Shown: in pieces, positions 33,851 to 44,025 of the stretch | How positions within the stretch are numbered: position 1 is the stretch's first letter | Layout of the letters: the number at the start of each line of letters is the position of its first letter | Assembly (NCBI RefSeq): GCF_037975245.1 | Contig: NC_092567.1 | Location: forward strand, 25,898,376-25,962,375 | Length of the DNA stretch: 64,000 nucleotides | Reading direction: 5' to 3' | DNA from: Apostichopus japonicus | Lineage: Eukaryota; Echinodermata; Holothuroidea; Aspidochirotida; Stichopodidae | Position numbers and translations under genes: made by a program | The notes under the pieces: generated by a model | Databases searched by the model: none | Seen by the model: only the letters and a program-made list of their open reading frames with translations | Told to the model about the DNA's origin: nothing

Positions 33851-34437
33851 TCTCTTCATTTAAACCAAGTTTTTGAGGACAATTGGAAATCAGAAGTCCA
33901 CTCTGGACTACCAGTTAAGTCTAAAGAAGATAGTCAGGAATCATACCAGCCTGGGTTATTGAAATTCAAGAAAGCTTTCTCATTTGTGAAACCTCCATGG
34001 ATTTGATGAATTAAAAACTGTTGCATGCTACAACTGTGGACTTATATGTCAGGCATACAACCATTACAATAAGGGTAAAGGCATATAGCCAAATTATGAT
34101 ACAATACACTAATGGGTGAAATTCAAAGAAATTTATGGTGTACATGCTGATTGAAATTAGGACAAACTTATGCTCAATGTGAGGTAAAACTGTCCTACAA
34201 TTAGTTAAAATCCTGGTAAACTGAGGTAAAACTCAGGTAAAAGCGGTAAAATTGTGGTATGTTACCGCGGTAAATTAGAGGTAAATTTTTTCCTGGGGAG
34301 TCATCGAAAACTCCAGAACCACAGGACAATTACAGCGATGTATTTAAAGGACTTGGTTGTTTGCCAGGTAAAGTGACACTCAAAGTAAAAGAAGGTAGAA
34401 GGCCAGTAGTTCACCGGCCCGTATAGTTCCCATTGCA

Positions 34438-34824
34438 ATGAGAGAAGATGTAAAGGAAGAGCTTAAACGTATGGTTGATTTATATGTGATAGAGATGGTC
34501 ACTGAACCAAGTGATTGGGTTAGTAGTATGGTAACTGTCATAAAACCTGATAGAAAGAGGGTACGGATATCTATAGATCCAAAAAATCTGAATGAGGCAT
34601 TAGACAAAGTTCATTATCCGATGAAAACAGTGGAAGAAATCCTAACTAGGCTTCCACAAGCTAAAGTTTTTAGTACTTTGGATGCAAATTGTGGGTATTG
34701 GCAGTTGGCCTTAGATTCAAAAAGTTCAAAATTATGTACTTTCAACACACCGATAGGGAGGTATAGGTACAAAAGGTTGCCTTTCTGGATTAATGCTGCC
34801 CGGAAATATTTCAAAGAGTCATGA
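34438..34824 (+). pseudogene. Reverse-transcriptase fragment of the Ty3-type element
   Basis: The stretch has the expected order: MVTVIKPDRKRVRISIDPKNLN, HYPMKTVEEILTRL, VFSTLDANCGYWQL and TFNTPIGRYRYKRLPF. A frameshift near 34425 separates it from the upstream part, and another at about 34795 separates it from the metal-binding box (MMDY at about 34860), where the second Asp is Tyr. Confidence 0.9.
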
Positions 34825-35708
34825 CCGAATTATTCGATAAGCTAAGTGGTGTAGAAGTCATGATGGATTACATAATTGTGTGGGGAGCTGATGAGGCTGA
34901 GTATAAAATAGGCTACAAAATGTCTTGCAAAGATGTCAAGAAAACAATCTAAAACTAAACATAGACAAGTGTAATTTTATAGTCAGTGAAGTCAAATTTA
35001 TTGGTCACATATTGACATCAAATGGTATAAAACCTGACCCAAAGAAAGTAGAGGCAATTCAGGAAATGCAGCCTCCAACAAATTTAACTGAGCTAAAGTG
35101 ATTTCTGGGAATGAAACACTATTTTGATAAGTTTATTAAGAATTTATCAGCTATCTCTGAACCTTTGAGAGTGCTCCTCGGTAAAGAAACAATATGGACT
35201 TGGAAAAAGAACAGGAAAAAGTTTTCAATTCCCTGAAAAAATTGACAACTGAAACTCCAGTACTACAGTATTTCGACACCAACAAACCTGTAACAGTAAG
35301 CGTGAATGCTTCGAAAAGTGGGGTTGGGGCTGTACTACTGCAAAATAAAAAACCAGTTGCATATACATCGAAAACGTAATCGTGTAATCGTTTAAGACAT
35401 CAAAACCAAAAGGAGCCATTGATGAAACATGAAAGCCCATTGCGCCCATGGCAAAAAGCTGGAACAGATCTCTTTGTGTATAATTCAGACACCTACGTAG
35501 TAATGGTAGACTATTACTCCAGTTACTTTGAGGTTTAGAAATTATCCAAGACTAAGTCAAATCAAATAATTCAGTTTTGTAAACAACAGTTTGCTAGATT
35601 CGGTATCCATAGCATAGTATAGTCTCTGACAATGAGCCACAGTATTCATCTGTTGAATTCAAGGAGTTTAGCAGAGCATATGGCTTTAAACATGTCACAT
35701 CTTCGCCA

Positions 35709-35912
35709 TTGTGTCCTCAATCTAATGGTAAGGCGGAGAAGGCGGTTCAAATAGCTAAGAACCTAATTTGCAAATCCAAGCTTTCTGGACAAGACCCGTG
35801 TATAGCTTTGCCTAATTATAGAAACTCTCCCCAAGAAGGAGTCGACTCGCCGGTACAAATGTTAATGAGCCGACGAACCGAAACACTACTTCCATCTTCA
35901 CCCGTCCTGTAG
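35709..35912 (+). pseudogene. Integrase C-terminal catalytic fragment
   Basis: CPQSNGKAEKAVQIAKNLI carries the Glu of the DDE triad; the second Asp region lies upstream near 35630 in another frame, and the first lies near GTDLF at about 35460. A YRNSP block follows, as in Ty3-type integrases. Several stops separate the pieces. Confidence 0.85.
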
Positions 35913-36135
35913 AAAAGCAAACACCAAAGAATATTCAAAAGAAATTCAAGAAAAGGTCCCACAATCAGGAGAAGTACTATAACCGTGGTGCTAAGTCTTT
36001 GCCCCCATAAGTGTTGGAGAGTCAGTGAGTGTCAGATTTGGCAAAGAAGGGAAACCTGCAATGGTAGTTGCCAAATCTCCCCATCCCAGATCATATGTTA
36101 TTCAAATTGGTTTCAGCAATATCTAAGAAATCGTA

Positions 36136-36371
36136 GAGGACGAACAGAACGGTGTAACCGCTTTAATGCAAGGATTTGCTATCCAAAAGTCAAGAAAAGT
36201 TCATCAAATGGCATAATATTTGACCTTTTTTGAAAACAATGAGGTTTTATACTCACTGAGATGGATCCACATAAGAAGTGTGGACTTTATCCAACTTTTA
36301 TTCATGTATTTATATATTTTTAAATTTTAATGATTCTTTTTGTAATTGATATATTTACATTTATATTTCAG
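36136..36371. other. Upstream region of LRAT-like gene 2 and left duplication boundary
   Basis: From 'aggacgaacagaac' (36136) this matches 5131 onward, then skips about 400 bp and matches 5597-5726 up to the splice acceptor. The boundary coincides with the end of the Ty3-type element, so the break could lie in, or just beyond, that element. Confidence 0.6.
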
Positions 36372-36403
36372 TTGTGGAAGTAATAACAGACTGTTAAAAA
36401 GCG

Positions 36404-38569
36404 ATGGCAACTAACTCGCTGGATGATGAAATATTTCAGATAAAGCAGCATCACGAGAACATAGGTTGCCATGGAAACATTCGAGAATACAAAGGTATCA
36501 AGTTAATAACAAAAATGTACTGAATATCACGAGAAAATGAACGCATGTTGACCCTTTGGCTAGAAAAAGTGACCGCAGCGGCGAGAACCATTGAACCCTG
36601 TGGCGAGAACCATTGACCTCTGTGGCTAGAACCATTGTCTCATGTGACCTGTTTTTCTTTGTAACTTGACGATCTTTCTATAGCCTCGACTAAAATCTCA
36701 TATCATTACTTTTTACAGTCATGATAAATTTGTTCAGTCTTTGTGTGTTATGTACCGCATATTCCAGTATTTGAATATTTTGAATGAAGCGGCACTTCTT
36801 GATTACTTTTTTGCAACCATACGGCACCTACTAATTACATTTCTCTTAATTTATCAATAGCAAAAGGGTACTTTTTTTTTACCTTACCTAAAAGGAAGGT
36901 GGGGAAGGGGGAGGGACTTCTCATTTATGAAAAAGCACGTTAAGACTGCGGGAGGGGTAGGGAAGGGAAGGCCCAATTCTGAGGAACTCAAGTCCCATTA
37001 AGTCAAGAATCGGACTCCCCTCGTCCTCGGTTGTACTGGGCTTGGACTTAACTCAGACTCGGACCAAGTGGACTCAAAATCGGCTCGGACTCGAAATAAA
37101 TCTCATAGTCGGCTCTCGTGATTAGTGGATTCGTCTATTCTGGGGAGAGAAGTCTGTGTTGTTTATTAAAATTATTGTCTGTCTAAGCTTTCAAAAGTTA
37201 GCAAATACCAGTCGAAACCTACCTTTATCAAAGCAAAAGAAACGAAAGTGGAGAAAGAAAAAAATGTTATGCATTAAGTAAGCATCAAGCGTTTGTTAAA
37301 GATTATGCTTGGTTCTTTATCTCTCATATTATTCAATAGGAACATACAATTATGAAATCTCCTTGGCTGTTTATATAGTTCTCTTATGGTTCTCCAATGA
37401 AGCACACTCATTCAGTGAATCATAAAGAAGTCCCTTTAGTTGTTATTTTATTGCGGTACCGATTTATTAATGAAAATTAATCCCATTTCACTTTGTTCAT
37501 AGATGATGATGGAAACGTGAAGGGATATTTCTGTTCCCATTGTAAGGAGGAATGGCTTGCACATACAGAGAACAGGAACCGACTTAACGTCGTTGGATGT
37601 CAACACGTTGCACACCATATCGTACCGTCCTTCTGTTGTATGCAGGTTTCCGACACGGGTAACTTTATCAAGTGGAAGAATATAAAAGAAACGACTGGAG
37701 GGTTGAAGAAAGGAGATCAGGTGGCATGGTTGCGACCAATTATGGGGTACTGGCACCATGCCATCGTTGAGGAAGTATCAGATGATTCTATTGAAGTGAT
37801 AGAGTGGTCATCTGGCGTTTGTTCATGTAGTAAAATTCGCAGAAATACCAGAAAGAAACAGGATCTGTGTGGAAACTGTGGTTACAGTCCGATGTACAAG
37901 GCTTATTATCCCAAAGAAGTAGAACAACTTAATCCTCCTGAAGTGGTTTTGATGAGAGCTAGAGCACGCTTAGAAGACACTGGATATGATCCATACTCCG
38001 ATAATTGTGAACATTTCGCAACTTATTGTAAAACAGGTCTGCATCGCTGTAATCAGCTCCACCAACTGACGATAACTCTGTCTGCCTGGATCAGTAGGAT
38101 TGTTTTAAGTGTCTTACATATGGTAATCGTCGTTTCATTCTCGGAAACGATAGAGATGGTTGCAGGCAACAACAAGCATTGGCTCGGCGCCATAATATTG
38201 GTCGCTTCCGAGATTTTGTACCAGATTGTCGTGGTAGGTGTGATTTATTACTATGATTCTCCTAAGGAGGGATTTCGAACGGATGGAGACAAGAAAGAGT
38301 CGCGCGCATGTAAATGCGCGTCACTAAAGACTGTCTTACAGTCTGTCCTGTTTGTGAGTTTTGTCATTGCCGCGAATGTCGCTTTGCTGGAAGCCTTGAA
38401 TGAAAAGTATGGACCATGGTCAGAAGCAAAGATAGCAGGTGCAGAGATTGGGCTCGGCGTTGCTGGAGGAATGGTCGGTAACATTGTAGGGTTCTTCCTC
38501 TTTGCATTCATTCCTTATCGTGGTTGTAGAAACGAAATACCAGTTTCAGAAGTAGCCGTTGTTACTTGA
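36404..38569 (+). CDS. LRAT-like domain, four-segment membrane protein (gene 2)
   Basis: Two coding exons, 36404-36494 and 37503-38569, joined by AAAG|GTATC and TTCATAG|ATG in the same phase as gene 1, give about 385 aa. The LRAT-like motifs YWHHAIVEE and DNCEHFATYCKTG and the four membrane segments are conserved. Compared with gene 1 there is a six-residue insertion after VIEWS (a Cys-containing SGVCSC stretch) and one residue fewer near the C-terminus. Differences are mostly substitutions that keep the frame, so the copy seems maintained. Its intron (36495-37502) is about 470 bp shorter than that of gene 1. Role is probably membrane-bound acyl transfer or lipid hydrolysis, by family only. 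Confidence 0.9.
36540..36650. repeat. Short remnant of the intronic minisatellite
   Basis: About four diverged units of the 'gagaaccattgacc' repeat lie at the position matching the large array in gene 1 (5895-6475). Confidence 0.8.
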
Positions 38570-38639
38570 TATGCAAAAGATATCATTTTCGCATTTACTA
38601 CTTGGAGTGAATTTTAAGTCATAAGCCATTCGGTTCCCC

Positions 38640-38770
38640 AACATGTACATGATACTGCTGCTTAGTGACGATGACGATGACGAACATGATGATCATCATG
38701 ATCATGATCATGATAAGGAGAATGATCATGATAAGGACGATGATCATAATAAGGAGAATGAGAAATAGAT
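38640..38770. repeat. Simple sequence rich in GATGAT/GATCAT
   Basis: Imperfect trinucleotide and hexanucleotide repeats ('gatgatcatcatgatcatg', 'ataaggagaatg'). Met/Ile-rich open frames on both strands are artefacts of it. Confidence 0.85.
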
Positions 38771-38865
38771 TTATAAAAGCGCTAACTGTCTTCAAGGTTA
38801 ATATATACATAGTTTACTTACACATATCGTTGTATTTCATCGGGAGCGACTAAGAGTGCTGGTTA

Positions 38866-39207
38866 TTGTTCCATAAAGGTCCCACCACATATATCTCCGG
38901 TTTTACAACAGATGCGGTAGGTTGTCAACTCTTACATCCTCATATTGACTTTAAACTTATAATTACTTTCAAAGTTCTCAATATTCTTGCTCCACCATAT
39001 CTTTACAAACTTAATTCAGCGATATTTTTTTCCCGGTTTCCTTGGTTCATCTACAAAGAATATTGTTCACAAACCAAAATAGAAGCTTTGTTCATATATG
39101 ATCGTAGATTATTATCTGTTGCAGCTTATGAACTATGGAAAAGACTTCCCACGGACATTAAAGCATCACCTAATGTCAACACTTTTAAAATGAAACTTAA
39201 TACTTAA
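38866..39207 (+). mobile_element. LINE ORF2 C-terminal fragment
   Basis: The translated end reads HIDFKLIITFKVLNILAPPY, then LLSVAAYELWKRLPTDIKAS and VNTFKMKLNT, the typical tail of CR1/L2-like reverse transcriptases. The upstream part is lost. The fragment is in frame to a stop at 39207. Confidence 0.85.
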
Positions 39208-39298
39208 CGCCACTGAATATTGCTTGGATATTATAACGTTGTTTGATTTATTCAAATGTATAGTCTGAAATTCTTTGGGTGACTGCCATGATGACATC

Positions 39299-39525
39299 AG
39301 GCACGTAGCGAAGGAGAGCGAAGGGGCGACCGCCCCCCCTTCCCTTGAGGAAATTTTGTTTGTATGTTTTTATAATATCGCTAGTAATTTCAAAATAGAA
39401 AATGCTTAGATGCAACTTACAAGGCCCTGGAAGTGCCATTTCCAGCGATCTGGGAGGCAGTTTCGGCCAATATTTTCTTGTACGCTTCCCGCCAACTCAA
39501 GCTGGTGCTACGCTTAGATAGTTAT
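39299..39525 (-). mobile_element. GC-rich TIR-family MITE, truncated
   Basis: It starts 'caggcacgtagcgaagg' and contains 'ataatatcgctagta', 'gatgcaacttacaaggc', 'gccatttccagcgatctgg' and 'cttgtacgcttc'. It ends at 'gcttagatagtt', before the usual right terminus. Confidence 0.85.
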
Positions 39526-39551
39526 TCATGTTCGTTAGTCACGTCAACAGC

Positions 39552-40642
39552 CAAGGGCGGCGGAAGCACTTTTAATCTGGGGGGGGGGGGGCACCAACGT
39601 CGAAGGGCACTTTGCAGAAATTCGATTGGACTGACACAGCCTGATATTTAGTACCCTTTATAACTCTTATTGTATTATCTTATTTGCGTATACACATCAA
39701 TGCATCAACGCCCCCCCCCCCCCCCTTCAAGGAAACAATGCATACTAGCACTGCAATATCCAATGTGCAAATTGGGAAACAAGGAACAAGTTTTCTTTCG
39801 AGACAAAATGAGGTGGAATCATTATAAAGTCCAAGTCCCTGCACACGCTATCGATACATGCATGAAAGCAAATGAAATATGTCAAAATACAAAAGGATGG
39901 GGTAGGGTTATGGGATATTTAAACTCTACTCAATATTCATAGTAGGCTATAAATGGCTTCTGCTTATTACAAAGTCACAATGTAATATAACAATGCATTT
40001 TTGGAAATGCTTTAGGATTTTTTTGGCATATTGAATATGCATAGGGGCACTCACCAGAATGTTAGAAGCCTTGTGGTAGTAAAAATAGGAGTAGGAGGTG
40101 GGGGGAGGGGGGGGGGGCTGCAGCCGCCCTCTAATCAAACATTTTTGTGAAAATTCTGGCAATATGCTGAGAATTTTTCGGGCACCTACTGAAAGAAAAA
40201 GAATTTGCTATGTGCTTTTCAATGGTTTAACTGATATTATGATCATTATTATTGTAACGACTTTCCCACCCAATAGTTATAACCAATATGGAAGGGTAAA
40301 AACACGGCAAATGATAGTATGTTATTGGCATGCGATGTAATAACTGACGCATGCCTATGTGATATGCACATTAACATTTTGAGCGCGCGCGGAGTGCGCG
40401 AAAAAATTTGGGTAATATTTTTCGGGCAAGTCGTTACAGCCCCCCAAATCAAATTGGGCTCCTACGCCTATGATAGTAAACACCTAAAACTTCCCGAAAT
40501 ATTTCATTCGACGTGGGTTTCGCTTTGTAAACTCTCTTTTTATTTAGAAATTTTTATGTAGAAAAAGGGCACATTTTTGACCTGAGGAAAAGTGGGGGGC
40601 ACGTGCCCCCTGTGCCCCCCCCCCCCGGTTCCGCCGCCCTTG
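39552..40642. mobile_element. hAT-like TIR element, 1091 bp, perfect 8-bp target duplication
   Basis: CAAGGGCGGCGGAA at the left and TTCCGCCGCCCTTG at the right are exact inverted repeats. TCAACAGC flanks both (39544-39551 and 40643-40650). G and C runs lie next to the ends. The interior contains a second GC-rich repeat (about 40085-40475) with 'gagcgcgcgcgga', shared with 4075. No transposase is visible. Confidence 0.9.
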
Positions 40643-40986
40643 TCAACAGCATACGGTCATCATATTGAATATTATTTCATGTAACCAAGATTATACTGCT
40701 TACGTAAGCTGAATTCTTTAAATATAAATCCAGATATTCTCGCCATCTTCTATAACTCCATTATCTGTATAGTGTTTGGACCTATTGTATTACTTGTTGG
40801 GAGGTAATGCGGGAAAAACCAGCATAAAGGTTCTGGATGTTGTTATTAAACGTGCTGGTAAAATTATTAGGAAAGTCTGCCGTCAGTGGCCTCGGTCTAC
40901 TAGAATTGTGAACGAGACAAGCTGCTGTCCGTGTGAAAAGATCACAGTCACCCATTGCACAACCATCATACCAGCCGTATCATTGC

Positions 40987-42203
40987 GGAAGCCACTAAAT
41001 ACTAACCCGCGTAGCGGCTCGGGTCAGATCCCGAGCGAGAATGATCTCACCTGACGTCACAGTCTTGCATAACTACGTAGATGCACATGTTGTACATTTC
41101 ACGTGTATAGTGCGGGTACGACCTCGTGTAACACGTACGAATTGCCGGGCCAAGTCCCGCTCTCGATTAAGTAAAGGAGGGGAAATAGGAGACAAATACA
41201 CAAATATCCAAACGTTTCACGGTTTATTCTTGACATTTTAAGTTAACAAATGTATATAAGAAAGCTGCAATAAATAAAGTACTGTTGTATTTATCTTTAT
41301 ATCTTAAGTATAGCAGGTCTCACAAGTTATTACACACAGTTAACTAACCTCCAAGACCTGGTTGTGTACATCTATCATTTTAAAAACTGTGAGTACCGTT
41401 TAAAACCCATATATCTATCTTCATCTCAAGTAACAGGTCTCACAAGTTATTACATAGCGTCAACTAACCTCCTAGACCTGGTTGTGTACAAATATCAAAT
41501 TTAAAAGCTGCAAAATTCACTTCAAACGTTTAGATCTATCTTCATCTCAAGTAACAGGTCTCACAAGTTATTACATTAGAGTCAACTAACCTCCAAGACC
41601 TGGTTGTGTATATCATTTTAAAAACTTCAAGTACCGTTTAAAACCGCTTTTATATCTATCTCTATCTCGAGTAGCAGGCCTCACAAGTTGTTACATAGAG
41701 TCAACTAATCTCCAAGACCTGGTTGTGTATATATATCATTTTAAAATCTGCAAGTACCGTTTAAAACCGCTTTTATATCTATCTTTATCTCGTAGCAGGC
41801 CTCACAAGTTGTTACATAGAGTCAACTAACCTCCAAGACCTGGTTGTGTACATATATCATTTTAAAATCTGCAAGTACCGTTTCAAACCGCTATTATATC
41901 TATCTCTATCTCGTAGCAGGCCTCACAAGTTGTTACATAGAGTCAACTAACCTCCAAGACCTGGTTATTTACAAATATCATTTAAAAAACTACAAGTACC
42001 GTTTCAAACCGCTGTTATATCTATCTCTATCTCGAGTAGCAGGTCTCACAAGTTGTTACATAGAGTCAACTAACTTCCGAGACCTGGGCAAAATAACGTT
42101 ATTCGGGAACCGAGAGCGCCGAGCACAGTTGCACCCGAAACCGAGTTCCGAGGGCACTCGAAATGGTCCGACCGGCTGTAGGGGTTAGTATTTAGTGGCT
42201 TCC
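40987..42203. mobile_element. TIR element filled with a tandem array, 1217 bp
   Basis: GGAAGCCACTAAATACTAAC at the left is matched by its inverted copy ending GGCTTCC at 42203. The flanks are TATCATTGC (40978-40986) and TATCAATTGC (42204-42213), a target duplication differing by one base. Most of the interior is the array at 41290-42085. No open frame of note is present, so it is non-autonomous. Confidence 0.85.
41290..42085. repeat. Tandem array, unit about 120 bp, about 7 copies
   Basis: Each unit has 'tctatctcgagtagcagg', 'cctcacaagttgttacatag', 'agtcaactaacctccaagac', 'ctggttgtgtac' and 'gcaagtaccgtttaaaaccg'. Copies differ by single bases and short indels. The array lies wholly inside the TIR element. 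Confidence 0.95.
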
Positions 42204-42540
42204 TATCAATTGCTCGTAGCGGTAGATTGAGGTCGCTGACGTCACACGCAAATAGACATCGTTCTTCGTTTATAGGCACTGTCATGCATTAGTGTTCACA
42301 ACAAGAACTTCACGGGGTATGGGGGGGGGGGGGGGGGTGGCCGTTCCACTTAGTTGCGCTGTTGGAGCTAGTTATTGTATATTTTGTTTAGACTGCATAT
42401 AACTGTTGTATATTATCAATGTTTTTTTGTATTTTGTATCATTCATTGTATCAATGTTCTTTGTATTTTATATTAGTCATTGTATGCTCACCGTAGATAT
42501 GTAATTTCCTTATGGGATTCAATAAAGTTGACCTACATAC

Positions 42541-43514
42541 TTACGTCAATGAGGTGGATTCTGAAGGCATATTTAGACTTTTAATTAGCTCTTCAATTAG
42601 TTCTCAATGCAAGATTGGGCTAATAAATACTTTTTATTGGGTTGTGTGGGTGCAAAGGGGGCTGTACACTACCTGGCTGAATCTAAATGAGAAAAGAACA
42701 AAGAAAAGTCCGACAGTACAATTCCCCGACCGAGGGTGGAAATACCCCTGCCCCCCCCCCACCCCCATATTACTTATGCCACTGTAACACTATACTAATA
42801 TGTATCTGACACACCTCGGATGCGATGTTGATTTCTGGTGGGAAAAGGGTGGGGGTGCTGAGGGAACTTAGGAAAACAGAAGGCAACTCAAGGGATAAAC
42901 ATTGCAGATAATCACAAAAGAATTCAAGAAACTCTACCTTTCGCTTTAATTCATTTTTATTCGGAACTATACAATAATTTGTGACATCACAATGAACCAC
43001 AAAGCCAGACCGATATTGTAATTGCATATTTTCCTTATTTGAGTCTTTGTGAATATAAATGCGGTGATAAGAATGTATGCCTTGCTTTCATTTTTGTTTT
43101 ACCAATTTTGTATTAAGTATCATTGTTATTTAATTACTTAAAATACAATATATTGTAACAAAATGTGTTTGTGTAGTTCCACCTACGACACTACTTTGGG
43201 TAAATTAAAAAGGTTCTGGCCAAAAGAAATTTTTTCCTGTGACCAAATGTAGGGTTAAAATCCTCTCAAATAAACTCATTTTGGTTAATCATAGAATATA
43301 AACATGAAATTTGTAGTTGACAAGGCAGGAAAACCAACTTAAAGCTGGGGCAGAATAATCACCATCAAATGGACAGGAAAATTTATTATGAAAACTTGTT
43401 GAATTTTTCTCTGTTGAGCTTTAAAAGGCTTTTGTTGAGTTCATTACATTGATGTATTGAGGGTTGCATTACATTTCCAAGTAATATTGTGTACAATTGT
43501 GTACACAAATGTGA

Positions 43515-43515
<1 letters not shown>
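42541..43515. other. Unassigned intergenic sequence
   Basis: No gene recognised. Short C-runs near 42755 and G-runs near 42850 are present. The stretch leads into an AT dinucleotide array. Confidence 0.4.

Positions 43516-43582
<67 letters not shown>
43516..43582. repeat. (AT)n microsatellite
   Basis: An almost pure run of AT dinucleotides with one 'ac' interruption. Tyr/Ile repeat open frames on both strands come from this run. Confidence 0.97.
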
Positions 43583-43583
<1 letters not shown>

Positions 43584-43584
<1 letters not shown>

Positions 43585-44025
43585 ACTGTTCTTGATTTTC
43601 CAACTCATTACGATTTTCATTTATATATATTAATTTGCCTTTGTCGTTTACCTCCATTGCATAAACATAAAGTCTGTTCAAAGTATCTCTTTCGAGATCC
43701 GGCTTTCGGAATCACAAATGATTTCGAGTTGGATAGCATCATGTTTGATCTCTAGAGTAAGGCAATATATGTCACCAAAAACAGAACTAGTATTGTTCGA
43801 TACAGGTGACAAACGCCTACAGTGGAATGACGACCTTCCTTACCGGTTTCGAACCTCTGGACATACAATCAGCGTCCATAGCCTAGTGGTTAGGGTGTCC
43901 GCGCGCGAACAGAGCGGAAGGCCCGTGGTTCGAATCCCGGTGGAGGCTGAAAGTGTTTTCACTCTTCTTGATTTTTCAACTCATTACGATTTTCATTTAT
44001 ATATATATATATATATATATATTGG
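43584..44025. repeat. Direct repeat pair flanking a tRNA-like sequence
   Basis: 'ttcttgattttccaactcattacg' at about 43590 and 'ttcttgatttttcaactcattacg' at about 43966 are each followed by 'attttcatttatatata'. The tRNA-like unit at 43872 lies between them. The arrangement could be a dispersed repeat with a TA microsatellite tail present in two copies. Confidence 0.65.
43872..43947 (+). mobile_element. tRNA-like SINE head
   Basis: The 76-nt unit has an A box (TAGCCTAGTGG) and a strong B box (GGTTCGAATCC). The ends GCGTCCA and TGGAGGC can pair at six of seven positions. The anticodon arm would need an 11-nt loop between TCCGC and GCGGA, so it is not a normal tRNA. It is best read as a tRNA-derived SINE head. 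Confidence 0.65.

Larger units (their letters stand above)
31873..34297. mobile_element. Non-autonomous TIR element with TGGTAAA-rich ends, 2.4 kb
   Basis: The left end CCCAGCAAAAAATGTACC continues into 'ttttaccgcggtaa'. The right end, read inverted, is CCCAGGAAAAAATTTACC continuing into 'taatttaccgcggtaa', an imperfect inverted pair of about 35 bp. It splits the Ty3-type element between protease and reverse transcriptase. Inside are tandem repeats (31950-32340), a LINE fragment (32990-33370) and a SINE-like segment (33470-33850). No transposase was found, and I could not define a target duplication. Confidence 0.75.
30437..36135 (+). mobile_element. Ty3/gypsy-type retroelement, decayed and interrupted
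   Basis: The gag-like start MDPKNWDRFFSMEG lies at 30437. It is followed by two cysteine-rich knuckles (about 31285-31385), a retropepsin-type FKLDTGSQCNVISS (about 31600), reverse transcriptase (34390-34960), RNase H (35210-35380) and an integrase region (35440-35900) with the second Asp near DNEP and Glu in NGKAEKAV. Stops and frameshifts separate these blocks. The reverse-transcriptase metal site reads MMDY, so one catalytic Asp is lost; a knuckle His is Tyr. A 113-bp LINE tail (30641-30753) and a 2.4-kb TIR element (31873-34297) interrupt it, and a deletion joins RNase H to integrase. No LTR pair was recognised. It is a non-functional relic abutting LRAT-like gene 2. Confidence 0.92.
40725..42540 (+). 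mobile_element. LINE 3' end split by a TIR element
   Basis: Left part (40733-40977) encodes a reverse-transcriptase C-terminal block: NPDILAIFYNSII, then after a frame change GGNAGKTSIKVLDVVIKRAG. Right part (42214-42300) encodes the expected continuation with an RHRSSFIGTVMH-type end. A 3' UTR of about 200 bp with AATAAA at about 42521 follows. The TIR element at 40987-42203 interrupts it. Confidence 0.75.

Noticed and set aside
31865..34306. Target duplication for the TGGTAAA element
   Set aside because: Flanks 'agtgtgaa' and 'gagtcatc' share only 'agt'; I could not support a duplication.
38619..38853. Met/Ile-rich frames on both strands
   Set aside because: They are products of GATCAT/GATGAT simple sequence.
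43386..43755. Tyr/Ile-repeat frames on both strands
   Set aside because: They are translations of an AT dinucleotide run.
43872..43947. Functional tRNA gene
   Set aside because: The anticodon loop would be 11 nt and stems are imperfect; it fits a tRNA-derived SINE head better.
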